Source: Fontisubflavum oceani
Lineage (GTDB): Bacteria; Pseudomonadota; Alphaproteobacteria; Rhodobacterales; Rhodobacteraceae
Assembly (NCBI RefSeq): GCF_030407165.1
Contig: NZ_CP129111.1
Location: 2,108,001-2,172,000 of the forward strand
Length of the DNA: 64,000 nt
Direction of reading: 5' to 3'
Shown here: positions 29,666 to 41,427 of the stretch, one piece after another
Numbering within the stretch: position 1 is the stretch's first letter
How the letters are laid out: each line of letters starts with the position of its first letter
Position numbers and translations under genes: made by a program
The notes under the pieces: generated by a model
The model's input: only the letters and a program-made list of their open reading frames with translations
Told to the model about the DNA's origin: nothing
Database searches by the model: none

Positions 29666-30373
29666 ATGGATAACTCAAGCACAGGCCGTCCTCGGCAAAC
29701 CGGTTATGCATTGATTGTCGTGCTTGGCATGCTCGCCATCGTCACAGTCATCTTTTCGATTTCTACCGCTGGCATCGTTTCTCAATCTCGATTTCTTGCA
29801 GATGAGCGCTATCTGAATATGAATCGGAACCTGCACTCAGATCTGCTGCATGTCGCCGCGCAAGCAAAGACCATGAATGCCAATCTAGAGGGCCTGAACC
29901 TAACCTTGAATAATCAAAACATACAGATTTCTTTCCAAGATGTTGCGGGATTGATTGACATAAATACTGCACATCCAGATCTCGTCGAGAGGTTGCTGGG
30001 AAGATTGGCAGTCGATGCTGATAACAGCCAAGTCGCAACTGAGAACTTTCGGGCGTTGAGGTCTCAAGGGGCGCGCATCGAACGCCTTGAAGACTTCGTC
30101 GCTCTCACGATGTTGCAGCAGAGGACTGAAATCAACCTTGCCGCCGTCGCCACAGTGTATTCGGGGCAAGCAGGGATCAACCCCACGGTTGCGCCACCGG
30201 CGGTCTTGGAGGTTGCGTCGAACTCTGGTGAGACACCAGATGAGTTTGTAGACAGTCGGCTGACGGAGGTGTTTAGGGTGCTCCTTTCGGTCGATGGGGC
30301 ACCAGCGAGAGGTATAGGTACCGTCTTCGCAGATCGGACGGCGCAGAATAGCCGCATACTGGATGTGGAATGA
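29666..30373 (+). CDS. gspK: Type II secretion minor pseudopilin GspK
   Basis: A 235-residue GspK. Leader ends RQTG (Gly13), mature start YALIVVLGMLAIVTVI without Glu at +5, as is normal for GspK. The helix-hairpin-like segment VAGLIDINTAHPDLVERLL is the family's GLIDLN motif. It caps the pseudopilus tip with GspI/J. It is transcribed divergently from gspO-gspG with a 22-bp gap. RHS relic sequence begins 30 bp after its stop. Confidence 0.87.
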   Translation: MDNSSTGRPRQTGYALIVVLGMLAIVTVIFSISTAGIVSQSRFLADERYLNMNRNLHSDLLHVAAQAKTMNANLEGLNLTLNNQNIQISFQDVAGLIDINTAHPDLVERLLGRLAVDADNSQVATENFRALRSQGARIERLEDFVALTMLQQRTEINLAAVATVYSGQAGINPTVAPPAVLEVASNSGETPDEFVDSRLTEVFRVLLSVDGAPARGIGTVFADRTAQNSRILDVE

Positions 30374-30403
30374 AGCTGTGCAGAGTTGGTCAAACACGCT
30401 ACC

Positions 30404-30598
30404 CAAGTTCGTGTCGCCGTCTCGCCAGGCGATCTCACCGAAGGTGGCATAGAGCCGGGCCTCGGCGCGGGCGCCGGTGGCATCTGTCATCGCAACAACC
30501 GAGTTCAGGTGATCGCGGTGCAGATAGGTGACGTCGGTGCCATTGGTGATCCGGATATCCGGGTGCGGATAGGTCAGGACCTATTCCGCCGGGCTTCC
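30404..30598 (-). pseudogene. RHS core relic next to gspK
   Basis: Minus-strand fragment of the RHS core 3' region (GSPAEQVL-like entry, HRDHLNSVVAMTDATGARAEAR, FGEIAWRDG) with several substitutions relative to intact cores. It breaks off at GDTNL, well before the core-closing DPEGN. It converges on the gspK 3' end, so the T2SS cluster has RHS relics at both edges, each pointing inward. Confidence 0.8.
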
Positions 30599-30723
30599 AG
30601 AGTCGCAGCCCGAGGGGCCACAAAGCTCCAGAGGAGCAATAGTTCATCAGAATAATTTTGAACCTTAATTCGAATACTCTCTGATGTCTTAACGGCAATC
30701 AGCTAGCACGAACTCTTCCAACT

Positions 30724-31200
30724 TCATACGACTTCGACTTGGAGACTCATAGCTTTTTTGACTTCTGCTAGGTCAAGTTGATTAGCAATCCACAGTTTAA
30801 ACATGTCTAATGCAGCTGATCTGTCTGCAAAAAATCTCCAGTCTACATACACTGAAATATTCTTCTTTGTTTCTGGATATAAGTCGTTCGTCCTAAAAAC
30901 AGCAAAGGGGTGATTTCCAGAAACCTTGCCAATTTCTGATCTAGGTGCAAAGAAGATCTCAAAAATACGATCTTCCAGTTCCACTCCGAAGATTGGTGGG
31001 CACGTTGATGCCCCACCTTCGATTGGTAGCTCTCCGGCGACGAGCTCTGGCCAATGAGGTTGATAGATCTCCGTCCTCTTGTTGATAGCTCCCACAATGG
31101 AGTCACGGCGCTCATCAGTCGCAAGTATCGCTTTGGCAAGCGCTACGGCTTCATCTGCCATTTGAGATATCATTTCGTACTTACGCTGTTTTTCAGGCAT
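30724..31200 (-). CDS. Putative immunity protein for orphan RHS tip 4
   Basis: A 158-residue soluble protein of unknown family, helical at the N-terminus and with alternating strands in the middle (FGVELEDRIFEIFFAPRSE, NISVYVDWRFFADR). It starts 13 bases after the stop of the orphan tip (31214), the usual toxin-then-immunity order. Function is inferred only from this position. Retention of an intact orphan immunity gene would protect against siblings that still carry the matching toxin. Confidence 0.55.
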   Translation of the reverse strand: MPEKQRKYEMISQMADEAVALAKAILATDERRDSIVGAINKRTEIYQPHWPELVAGELPIEGGASTCPPIFGVELEDRIFEIFFAPRSEIGKVSGNHPFAVFRTNDLYPETKKNISVYVDWRFFADRSAALDMFKLWIANQLDLAEVKKAMSLQVEVV

Positions 31201-31213
31201 TTTGGACCAACGT

Positions 31214-32343
31214 TTAATTTGGGATGAGATTGTGGCCTACCAAGTTCTCGATATCAACCCGTCGCACGCTCGGGGCAATTCCGCGAAGCTGCGACGTGCG
31301 CGTCTGCTGCCCCACAACGCCGCCTGCGGCATGCCAGCTGGCAAGTACACCTTGCGCTCGAAGCACGGCTGGCTCCATTATCCTCTGCTGCCTACTAGGG
31401 AGCCTTGAGAGGGCCGTCTGAAATGCCATTTGAGCGGCAGTAAGCGAAATTGAGCCATTCTGTGCGATAGAGATATTCTCTGTTGATGGCGGCCAAGCGC
31501 TGTACCTTGAATTTGGAAGCGCATCACGTTGGAGTACTGTCTTCGGGTGGCAGTTGAACCCACATCTGCTGGCGATCTGGTAAAGACATCACGTAACCAC
31601 ATTGCAATTGCGAAGCCACCCCCGCCGACAACAATTCCACCGCCGCTTGCTCCCAATGTCGGTCTCTGCCCGTCCAATACACTCACCAATGGGCCTGATC
31701 GCGCGATGCCGCGGAGGCCACCATTTGTTGACATTGTGACGTCGAGCCCGCCGCGGACCGAACTGGTCCAGTTTCCTCGGGCATCGAATGTGAATCTTCC
31801 AGACAAGCCAGCGGCTCTGTTTTTGGCAGCTATAGTTCCGCTTACGCCAGAGCCCACAGAGCCGAACTGGTCTCTTGCGTGGCCGAACTCCTCGCTGTGT
31901 TCCAGATAGTTGTCCAACACCTCCTGAGCGCGGTCACTTCTCGAATACGCGTTCCCCTCGGGATCCATATGATTGATAGGATCGTTTGCGGAGTATGCGT
32001 ATCTGTTTGTGCCGACGCCTGGTTCTGTGACTTCGAACCAATCGGGTTGTATGAACATGGCCAGGCGGGGGTCGTAGTAGCGGGCGTTGAGATATTGCAG
32101 TCCGGCGTCGCTGTCGTAGCGCTCCCCGATATAGCCAAAGGTTTCGTCGGGGCTTGTGCCGCCGTCTCGCCAGGCGATCTCGCCGAAGGGGGCATAGACC
32201 CGGGCCTCGGCGCGGGCGCCGGTGGCGTCTGTCATCGCGACGACCGAGGTCAGGTGATCGCGGTGCAGATAGGTGACCTCGGTGCCATTGGTGATCCGGA
32301 TATCGGGGTGCGGATAGGTCAGGACCTGCTCCGCCGGGCTGCC
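31214..32343 (-). pseudogene. Orphan (displaced) RHS C-terminal tip 4
   Basis: A 5'-truncated RHS gene: homology starts abruptly inside the core (GSPAEQVLTYPHP, 32343), runs through the DPEGN closing motif and the shared post-core region NAYSRSDRAQEVLDNYLE...GGLDVTMS, then a tip found nowhere else in the window. One missing base near 31516 splits the tip; the restored frame continues through MAFQTALSRLPSRQQRIMEP to ENLVGHNLIPN-stop at 31214. There is no start codon or signal peptide, so it is not expressed as an exported toxin but could re-enter service by recombination in the shared core. Confidence 0.8.
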
Positions 32344-32374
32344 AGATCATTGATCGATAGAGAAGCTGCCTACT

Positions 32375-32776
32375 CTATTCGCCGATTGTCTCGATTTCAC
32401 GCAACAGAGCCATTACAGTTTTTCTATCTTTTTGCGTAGTGCAGGCATCAATCAAAATTGGCTTGAGGTAGTAACCTAGCAAGGATATATCTTTAATTTT
32501 TCTTGGCAACATGCCACTGATAATTGTAGCAAGACGGTGCGCGGGCATTATTGATATGAGAGCACGATAAGCTCTATCAGATGCGTGCGGAATATCGTGT
32601 AAGAAGTGCCTGCCAAGACGAAACTGCTCTTCTCTACCCCAAGAGATATGAGGTATAATGGAAACGTAATCGATCGTACCTTCATCACTCGAACTCATCC
32701 TGACAATATACTCAGCTGCTTCTGCAGAAGGTAGATTTCTCAATCGCTCACATTCCGATCTTTGCTCCGGACTCAT
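32375..32776 (-). CDS. Putative immunity protein for RHS tip 2
   Basis: A 133-residue, mostly helical protein of no recognised family, starting 15 bases after the RHS2 stop. Features: N-terminal MSPEQRSECERLRNLPSAEA helix, a central hydrophobic stretch and a charged C-terminal helix (KTVMALLREIETIGE). Placement between the RHS2 stop and the orphan tip strongly suggests immunity to tip 2. Confidence 0.6.
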   Translation of the reverse strand: MSPEQRSECERLRNLPSAEAAEYIVRMSSSDEGTIDYVSIIPHISWGREEQFRLGRHFLHDIPHASDRAYRALISIMPAHRLATIISGMLPRKIKDISLLGYYLKPILIDACTTQKDRKTVMALLREIETIGE

Positions 32777-32791
32777 TTTGTTTCTCCTATG

Positions 32792-35700
32792 TCAAAATGG
32801 CCTGAAGCTCTGCATTGGCAACCCTGCATTGGGTGCAAGCCTTGCAGGCGGTCTGTAATGCCCGGAGGCATTATCCCAATGATTTATTGCACCCCTATTG
32901 GCCGAATGCCTATGCGGAAAGGAAATCGTGCCACCATACCTTACATCTCTCCCGCCACTTAAGCCTAGATGGGTTGACATGTTCGGACTGGTATTTTGTC
33001 GCGCGACCAAGATACGGCCCCCTGGGGTGGTGACAAAGTTATATGTTCCTGAAGGCGTGGTTCTTAAGCCTCTTGAGCTCTGCAGGTAGAAACGCCCGCC
33101 AACCGATATTAACTGTCGTGGTGTCGACTGCAACAAGATCGCATCGCCAGGACGGGTGTTTTGTAGCAATGGCCGACCACTTGCATGGCCGAGGCCATGA
33201 GGTGAGGATGGCGGTCCGGGGTAATAGTATTGGGCGCCAGCGCTCGCCCCCCGCGGCGAGTTCGGATAAATCGTCGCGCCAGGTGGTCGACCGCCATTTG
33301 TTGACACAGTGACGTCGAGCCCGCCGCGGACCGAACTGGTCCAGTTTCCTCGGGCATCGAATGTGAATCTTCCAGACAAGCCAGCGGCTCTGTTTTTGGC
33401 AGCTATAGTTCCGCTTACGCCAGAGCCCACAGAGCCGAACTGGTCTCTTGCGTGGCCGAACTCCTCGCTGTGTTCCAGATAGTTGTCCAACACCTCCTGA
33501 GCGCGGTCACTTCTCGAATACGCGTTCCCCTCGGGATCCATATGATTGATAGGATCGTTTGCGGAGTATGCGTATCTGTTTGTGCCGACGCCTGGTTCTG
33601 TGACTTCGAACCAATCGGGTTGTATGAACATGGCCAGGCGGGGGTCGTAGTAGCGGGCGTTGAGATATTGCAGTCCGGCGTCGCTGTCGTAGCGCTCCCC
33701 GATATAGCCAAAGGTTTCGTCGGGGCTTGTGCCGCCGTCTCGCCAGGCGATCTCGCCGAAGGGGGCATAGACCCGGGCCTCGGCGCGGGCGCCGGTGGCA
33801 TCGGTCATCGCAACAACCGAGTTCAGGTGATCGCGGTGCAGATAGGTGACCTCGGTGCCATTGGTGATCCGGATATCGGGATGCGGATAGGTCAGGACCT
33901 GCTCCGCCGGGCTGCCGAAGTTGCGGATCTCGACCGGGCCGAAGGTGGCGGTGATGTTGCCGGACGGATCGGTGCGCAGAAGCCTCGTGCCGTCGGCACC
34001 GTAGGTATAGGTGGTCGTCGCACCTCCATGGGTGACCGAGAGCGGGCGGTTCTCGCCGTCATAGCTCATCATGCGCCCCGCCAGACCGGTGGTCAGCGGC
34101 AGGCTGGTCGTCATGTTGCCATTGGCGTCATAGGTGAAGCTTTGGCCTGCGACGGCAATCGGCGCGTGAGGGTGCGGGCCGGTGGCGGGGCCGTAGCTAT
34201 AGCTGCCGATTTGCGAGTTTGAGCGCAGACTGCCCGCCGCGTCATAGGTGAAGACGCGGTTCTGCGCGGGCTGTCCGGCATAATTGGTCGCGGTTAGCAG
34301 CCGGCCAGCATAGTCATAGCTGTAGTTCATGTCGCCCGCAGGCGTTTGACTATCAACACGCGATATCCGCCCTGTCGCGCTCCGCGTGTAGTCGGAGTGA
34401 TCTCGCAAGAATGCGGTGTCCAAGGTGTCCAAAATCACGATATCTGTCAGCCAGCCGCGCTGCGTGTCATAAAGCCGCAAATCCTCGAGAGTGTTGCCAT
34501 AGTCGATGAGCGTGGGGTTGCCCCAAGCGTTATAGGCAATGGCTTCGATATAGGTGCCAAACCCATTGAGCCGGCCCGCCACGTCATAGCTGTAATCGCC
34601 GGCCGGCGCGGTGGCCGTACTGCCCGGGGTGGTGGGCAGATGCTGACGCAAGACCGCGCCTGAGGGTCGATACTCCGTCTCGAGCGTATAGCTCCGCCCG
34701 AGGAAGCTATGCTCCGCCCGGATTTGTTGTCCGACCGCGTCATAGCCATAGCGGATCGTGTGGTCGGGGTTTGAGAGCGTGGTCAACTGGCCGATATTGT
34801 GCTCGCCTGCCGCCGCCTCATCATAGGTCGATGTGGTCGTGGTGGTGCCGCCCGATGTGGTCACATCGCGGCGGGTTACCCGGTTCAAGGCGTCATACGT
34901 GATGGCGATGACTTGGCCTTCGGCATCGGTTTGCCGGGTCAGATTGCCATTGGCATCGTAAACCATCGTCCAGCGGCCAAGCGCCGGATCATCCGAGACA
35001 GTGCGGTTGCCAAACACGTCATAAGTATAGGCCCAAGTGGCGCCGATCGGATCGGTCACCCCGATCAGCTGATTCCTGAGATCATAGGTATAGCTGGTCG
35101 TGCGCTCTGTACCTGACGCATCGATATCGGTCTGATCCGCATCCGTCATGGCGCGGGCAATCGTGTTGCCACGGCTGTCCAGGGTCAGCCGAATCTCGCC
35201 GCAGATCGTGCTGCTGTCACCATCAAAACAATGCGCGTCATGGCTGGTAACAAGCGGGTGCATGATGCCGCCAATGCTCTGAGCACCAAACACTGTTGCG
35301 GAGAGTGTGCCATCGGCAGCTGTCGTGTTGGTCAGGCGATTGAGGGGATCATAGACAAAGCTGGTGCGCTGAGAGGCGGCAATTGGCGGAGGCCGCGGGT
35401 TCAGCGAAGAAGGCGGAAAAAGCAGCAGCTCCAGCGAAGGAGGCGGAGGCGAAGAAGGCGGGATGCTCTCCCAGGCCAGATTGCCGCGCGCATCAAAAGC
35501 CCGGTCGATGAAGATAAAATCAAGTTCTCCTTCCAGCATGGTCGTTGTTCTGCTGCGATAGGTCTGGCCGAAGCCATCGACATATTGCCGGTGTTCAGAG
35601 ATGCCGGCACCAGGCGCGCTGCTGCCTGAGGGGGCCTGCGTTTGGATAAAGGCCTGCTCTGGATCGCCCCAGTTGAGATATGCGGTTGTCTCCCAATTGC

Positions 35701-38700
35701 CATTGGGATGATCGACCCGGGTCTCACGGCAATGGCTGTCATAGGTATAGTCTGTGACCTGACCATTGACATCGGTGACCCGCACCGGGGCCTGGCAAGC
35801 CGTGTCCCAGGTGGTCGTCGCGACATGGCCAAGCGCGTTGGTCTCGCTCAGGCGGAACAGGTGCCGAGCCGTGTCATAGGTGTAAGTGGTCGTGTGACCT
35901 CGCGCATCCGTTTGGCTCAGCACATTGCCATGCGCGTCATAGCTCCGCTCTTCCTCCAAACGGCGCGCACAGCAACTGGATACATCCCCCGTCCAACGCT
36001 CGACCCGCACCACATTGCTGTTCGACGGTGCCGTGAAGGGATCGGCGTTGCCTTCATGAGTGTAAAACTCACGCCAGAGCCAGCGCGCCCGGTCCTCAGC
36101 ATCGAAGGTCGAACCGCTTTGGGCGATGCGCCATCCGGGTTGGTCAACAATGTAATCCGACAGATTGAAGGCTCGACCGGTTCTGATCAATTGGTTGTCA
36201 TCTGGATCCTGATCGACCCCGTTCACCGTGAACCCAAGGGTGACCTCCAACGACACTTGCCCGTATCTTGTGTGCTCAAAGAGCCGGGTCGTCTCGACCA
36301 GGTCCGCGCCATAGCGCACCCGGGTGCGCTCAGACGTCTGCTGCGCCCGGAACGGGCGAAGATCGGGCGCGCGCACATCCCAAGCGTTGATCACCTGGCG
36401 TTGGGTCTGCCCATCATGCAGGATGGTTTGCGAGGCCATCCGCCCGCGCTCCCCCAAATGGTCGTTGAGATAGGTCGTCACCACCTGCGGGCCTTCGGCC
36501 TCGCCCGCAATCGCCGGCAGATGAGCGGTGATTGTGCGGTACCCCAAGGGCCGACGATGCGCGTAATCATAGCGCGAGCCGACATAAGAATAACTCGTCC
36601 GCCGGGTGTTCCCCCGGCCATCCTGCCGCTCAATCGCCGCCACAAGCTGCGTCACACCCGGAACATCGTTGTCATTGTTCCCAACAGCCGTCGAAGGCAC
36701 ATACTCAATCCCCGTAACACCCCCAAAACCATCCCGAATAGACGTCAGAAGATGCGGAACATCGCCCGTGCCATAGAGGATCACGCCGGGGCTGTTGCGC
36801 GCAATCGCATCCTCAATCCCGTCGCCATTGATATCGCCCCAACCATGGACCCCAAGCAGCTCAGACGTCTGCTCAGGACCCGCCGGCACAAAACCATCCC
36901 CCGTCGACAGGTACACATAGCTCATCATGAACAAATCACGAAGATCCTGAGGGCCGGTGAATCTATTGTAATCTCGGTCGTGATCGACGTGGACACGAAC
37001 AAGTGTACCTGTACTCTCATCAATCCGATCGGTCAGGATCAGATCGGCGCGCCCATCGCCATTCACATCCCGCATCGCGACATATGAGGGGTACTTTAGT
37101 GGCTGGCCGACCGAGATCCGCCGGCCTTGATTGAGTTCCGGGATGGAGCTGGAGTCGCCCCAAATCCGTGGCGTGATAAACCCCGCGCCATCGGACAAGG
37201 CCACGCGGATCGTCAGATCTTGCCCAGGTGTTCCATAAGACACCACAAGATCCGCCGCGCCATCGCCATTGACATCCCCGGCCGCGAGGCTTCGGATGCG
37301 CTCAAGTTCCTGCTCTGTCGATCCAAACAAGGTGCCAAAGGAGAAATAATGTGGATTGCCGTCAATAAAATCCACACCTTGCCAGTCTAAGAAAGGAAAT
37401 GCCGCGTGACCTTGGGATGGAAAACCAATAAGTTCGATGCCATTTTGTGTAAAACTATGAGGAGACGCAATGATCTCGGTTACACCATCTGCGTCAATAT
37501 CAACGGCCAGATCAGCAAAGAGTGTTGTTCCGCCTGTTCGGGGATTCGTTCCTGTTTCGACATAAGCATTGGGCACTAAGACACTGTCCTCAATGTCATA
37601 CATGGTCGTATGTTGAGACGTACCATATGGCCTTGATAGAACTTCTGGGTTTGGATCATCATCAAAATTGCCAAATCGTAGCAATCTCGGACCGTAAGTA
37701 TCATTTGGGAAGGACAAACTCGGCAGGAAAAGGGTGTCTGGAAAGAGTCCAGCACCCGAAGTCCTCCTTGGACGGCTACCTGACGGTCCATCATTGTCAC
37801 CAGTCCATCGATAAGTCGCAAGCATAAAGTAATAAATCTGATTATCTTCTGGATGATAGCCTGTCGAGCCAATGTAACGATTTGGACCGTTCTGGGCCCA
37901 CCGATGCTGAGGTCGCCATGGGGATGCATCTGAAAACGCGCTTGGCGGTGGTGCAGAAATCAGCTGACCATCGCTGCTTTGCTGGGTGATTGCCGGGTGT
38001 GCGGCGACACCTGCATGTGAATAGACTCTTACGGAGGAGTTGGGGGGTAGATTGTATTGGAAGGGGAACGCCGCCAACTTTCCAATAAGATCTCGTCTCG
38101 GCCATCGCGATCTAAGTCCATGATGGCGGCGACTTGTTCGTGCACCGGTGTTCCCGTTGCCTGTTGCTCGACATAGTCCAGCCCCTCGGTGGTATAGGCC
38201 AGTTCGCTGAGCAAGTTTGGCAGTTGGCTTCCGCCTGTGACGATGCCGTTTGCGAGGCTGTAGTCATCGCCATAGACCTGGACTTGGTTGAGCAGGCGCC
38301 GCCCGATGGTCTCGGTGGTCTGATACTCAAACGCATAGGCCCGCAGCGGGGCCGCGCCATCGCGGATCGCGATGCTGCGCAGAAGATGAAACTGCTGACC
38401 CAGCATACCCCGCGTGCCGGTGGCATAGCTGGCCAGCGGACTGGTTTGCGAGGCGTGATAGCCGAACTCGATCTCATAGCCGCCATAGCGGATGAACTCT
38501 GGCCGATGTGCGCGGCCCTCCTCAAGAGCTGCGAAGGCATAAGAGATTTCAACCACATTCGGCGTGGCTTGCGTGTCGCGGATCTCACTTAAAAGATAGG
38601 TGGTGTCGAACAAGCCCGCGTAGCGCTCATCACTCGGCCCAACTGTGTCGCCGGCCAAAACCCCAAGACTTTCATAGCGATACTGGGTGCCATCGGTCTC

Positions 38701-39261
38701 GGTGACGATGAAATAATCGACCTGCTGCCCGTTATAGCTCCGCTGGCGCATCTCCACACGGCGGTAGCTCTCCACAAGCGTGGCAAAGGTGCCACCAGCC
38801 GCGCAACTCGCATTCGTGGCATTGGTGCGATACCCGGTCGGATAGATCTGATTTGTCAGCCAAGGATTGGTCGCTTCGCCATCGCTACAGGCCAGAAGCT
38901 CCATCCCATCCAGCCGGTAGAGATCTCTCGCATCGTCATGGGTGGGGGTGCCGCCGCCGAGGGAGACCCGCTCGATCTGCGACAAGCCCGACAACTGCCA
39001 ACCAACGCCCAGCCAAACCTCAGCCGAGCCGAGGCCACGAAACGAGGAGGTGTAGGTCAGGCCGAGATTGGGCTCCAAACCACGATAAGACGGAATATCA
39101 AAGGCGGCATGATATCGAAACGATCCATCCGATTGGACATCCTGCGGAACTTCAAACTCCGGCGCGGCCTGCGTCTCAGGATTGTCTTGGGCGGATATGC
39201 TGAGGGGCGCGAGAAAACAAACAGCCGAAACAAAAAAAACACTCAAACTACGCAAATACAC
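32792..39261 (-). CDS. SpvB/VCBS/RHS-core polymorphic toxin, copy 2 (one frame break)
   Basis: Minus-strand toxin gene, 2,157 codons after restoring one base in the run at 38043-38048 (C6 in the coding strand). GTG start at 39261 with the same AGGAGAGG site and signal peptide as copy 1. SpvB and RHS core are identical to copies 1 and 3. The VCBS segment is partly shared with copy 1 in mosaic fashion (for example ELNQGRRI, LRDLFMMSYVYLSTGDG) but contains its own stretches. After the core it has the post-core linker shared with copy 3 and tip 4 (to GGLDVTVS). The unique tip ends with INHWDNASGHYRPP, a Ser-Gly-His-Tyr motif recurrent in polymorphic toxin termini. Its activity is unknown to me. 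Confidence 0.85.
33525..36756 (-). repeat. RHS core constant block, copy 2 (3,232 bp)
   Basis: Inverted copy of 15980-19211 and 42641-45872, exactly the same length. Confidence 0.88.
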
Positions 39262-39384
39262 AAACCCTCTCCTCGCACCAAATAAACACAATCCGCAGGT
39301 GAGCCGAATATCCAACAGGCGTCAATAGTCGAATAGGCGCAGGTTAGAAATAAACAAGCTCTATCGTATGAACTATAAATCTAG
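38165..39384 (-). repeat. RHS 5' constant block, copy 2 (1,220 bp)
   Basis: Inverted copy of 13389-14608 and 40208-41427. Its outer end is the CTAG that borders the IS5-type element. Confidence 0.85.
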
Positions 39385-40207
39385 ACCGTGTTGGCAAATA
39401 GGGTTCTCAGAGGCCGATTGATGTGATGTCGATGAAGCCGAGGTAGCTGTCTGCAGTTGTGTCGTATCTTTTTGCGACACGGCGGGAGTTCTTGAGCTTG
39501 TTGAAACAACGTTCGACCATGTTTCTGAGCCGACACAATCCGTGATCCACTCCGAAGCGCATCTTGCCGGGCTTGCGCATTGGTGTTTGAGGCAAGATAT
39601 TGCGTTCATTCATCACGTTTCGGATGCGATCAGATCTTACCCACGACCCGCCAGCAACACACAAGGCTCTGGCAGGTTGTCAGTCATCACCAAATCAAAG
39701 CCCAGATAATCCGATGTTTGCCCTGGCGTGATTTTGGTTCCCATGGGCGTTGACACGGAGGTGGATCTTGGTCGTAAAGCCACCCCTTGAACGGCCTAAA
39801 CCCTGTCGTGGAGTCCCCCCTTCGCACCCGCTGCCTGGTGATGGGCGCGAATGACTGTACTGTCGATCATCTGCAGGGCATCTGGAACAGCTCCGCTCTG
39901 GTTAAGAGCCTCCAGAATGTCTTCCCAGAGACCGGCGAGTGTCCAACGCCGGAGCTGTCTGTAAACGCTGGCCCATTTACCAAACTCTTCAGGCAAGTTT
40001 CGCCAAGTCGAGCCGGTACGCGCTATCCAAAACAAGGCGATGGTTGGCTGGCTTGCGACCATTCGGGGCATGGATCGCAAGGGTGAAGTTTTCAAACAGC
40101 GACCATTCCTCGTCGCTCATAAGGTCTCGGGGCAAGCTGATCTCCATAGCAGATACCAACTTGAATCACATCAATCGGCCTCTGAGAACCCTATTTGCCA
40201 ACACGGT
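39385..40207. mobile_element. IS5-family element (IS427-like), 823 bp
   Basis: Bounded by perfect 43-bp terminal inverted repeats (39385-39427 and 40165-40207; outer end ACCGTGTTGGCAAATAGGGT) and flanked on both sides by CTAG (39381-39384, 40208-40211). It sits exactly on the axis between the divergent RHS copies 2 and 3. The element is probably inactive because its transposase frame is broken. Confidence 0.85.
39407..40148 (-). pseudogene. IS5-family transposase, frame-broken
   Basis: Starts MEISLPRDLMSDEEWSLFE at 40148 (N-terminal DUF4096-type half), loses frame near NHRLVLD, continues in another frame as FWIARTGSTWRNLPEEFGKW and MIDSTVIRAHHQAAGAKGG (DDE-region strand with the first catalytic Asp). 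It then breaks again before the C-terminal piece LRNMVERCFNKLKNSRRVAKRYDTTA, which is the usual IS5 terminus. Some members of this group use one frameshift naturally; several breaks here argue for decay or sequencing errors. Confidence 0.8.
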
Positions 40208-41427
40208 CTAGATTTATAGTTCATACGATAGAGCTTGTTTATTTCTAACCTGCGCCTATTCGACTATTGACGCCTGTTGGATATTCGGCTCACCTGCGGA
40301 TTGTGTTTATTTGGTGCGAGGAGAGGGTTTGTGTATTTGCGTAGTTTGAGTGTTTTTTTTGTTTCGGCTGTTTGTTTTCTCGCGCCCCTCAGCATATCCG
40401 CCCAAGACAATCCTGAGACGCAGGCCGCGCCGGAGTTTGAAGTTCCGCAGGATGTCCAATCGGATGGATCGTTTCGATATCATGCCGCCTTTGATATTCC
40501 GTCTTATCGTGGTTTGGAGCCCAATCTCGGCCTGACCTACACCTCCTCGTTTCGTGGCCTCGGCTCGGCTGAGGTTTGGCTGGGCGTTGGTTGGCAGTTG
40601 TCGGGCTTGTCGCAGATCGAGCGGGTCTCCCTCGGCGGCGGCACCCCCACCCATGACGATGCGAGAGATCTCTACCGGCTGGATGGGATGGAGCTTCTGG
40701 CCTGTAGCGATGGCGAAGCGACCAATCCTTGGCTGACAAATCAGATCTATCCGACCGGGTATCGCACCAATGCCACGAATGCGAGTTGCGCGGCTGGTGG
40801 CACCTTTGCCACGCTTGTGGAGAGCTACCGCCGTGTGGAGATGCGCCAGCGGAGCTATAACGGGCAGCAGGTCGATTATTTCATCGTCACCGAGACCGAT
40901 GGCACCCAGTATCGCTATGAAAGTCTTGGGGTTTTGGCCGGCGACACAGTTGGGCCGAGTGATGAGCGCTACGCGGGCTTGTTCGACACCACCTATCTTT
41001 TAAGTGAGATCCGCGACACGCAAGCCACGCCGAATGTGGTTGAAATCTCTTATGCCTTCGCAGCTCTTGAGGAGGGCCGCGCACATCGGCCAGAGTTCAT
41101 CCGCTATGGCGGCTATGAGATCGAGTTCGGCTATCACGCCTCGCAAACCAGTCCGCTGGCCAGCTATGCCACCGGCACGCGGGGTATGCTGGGTCAGCAG
41201 TTTCATCTTCTGCGCAGCATCGCGATCCGCGATGGCGCGGCCCCGCTGCGGGCCTATGCGTTTGAGTATCAGACCACCGAGACCATCGGGCGGCGCCTGC
41301 TCAACCAAGTCCAGGTCTATGGCGATGACTACAGCCTCGCAAACGGCATCGTCACAGGCGGAAGCCAACTGCCAAACTTGCTCAGCGAACTGGCCTATAC
41401 CACCGAGGGGCTGGACTATGTCGAGCA
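40208..41427 (+). repeat. RHS 5' constant block, copy 3 (1,220 bp)
   Basis: Third copy of the block at 13389-14608, facing away from copy 2, so 38165-39384 and 40208-41427 form a 1.2-kb inverted repeat around the IS element. Confidence 0.85.

Noticed and set aside
35642..37087. A 481-codon open frame antisense to the RHS2 core, with counterparts opposite RHS1 and RHS3
   Set aside because: It lies fully inside the reverse strand of the RHS coding region, appears wherever the core is repeated and shows no family motif; it is a shadow of the GC-rich core.
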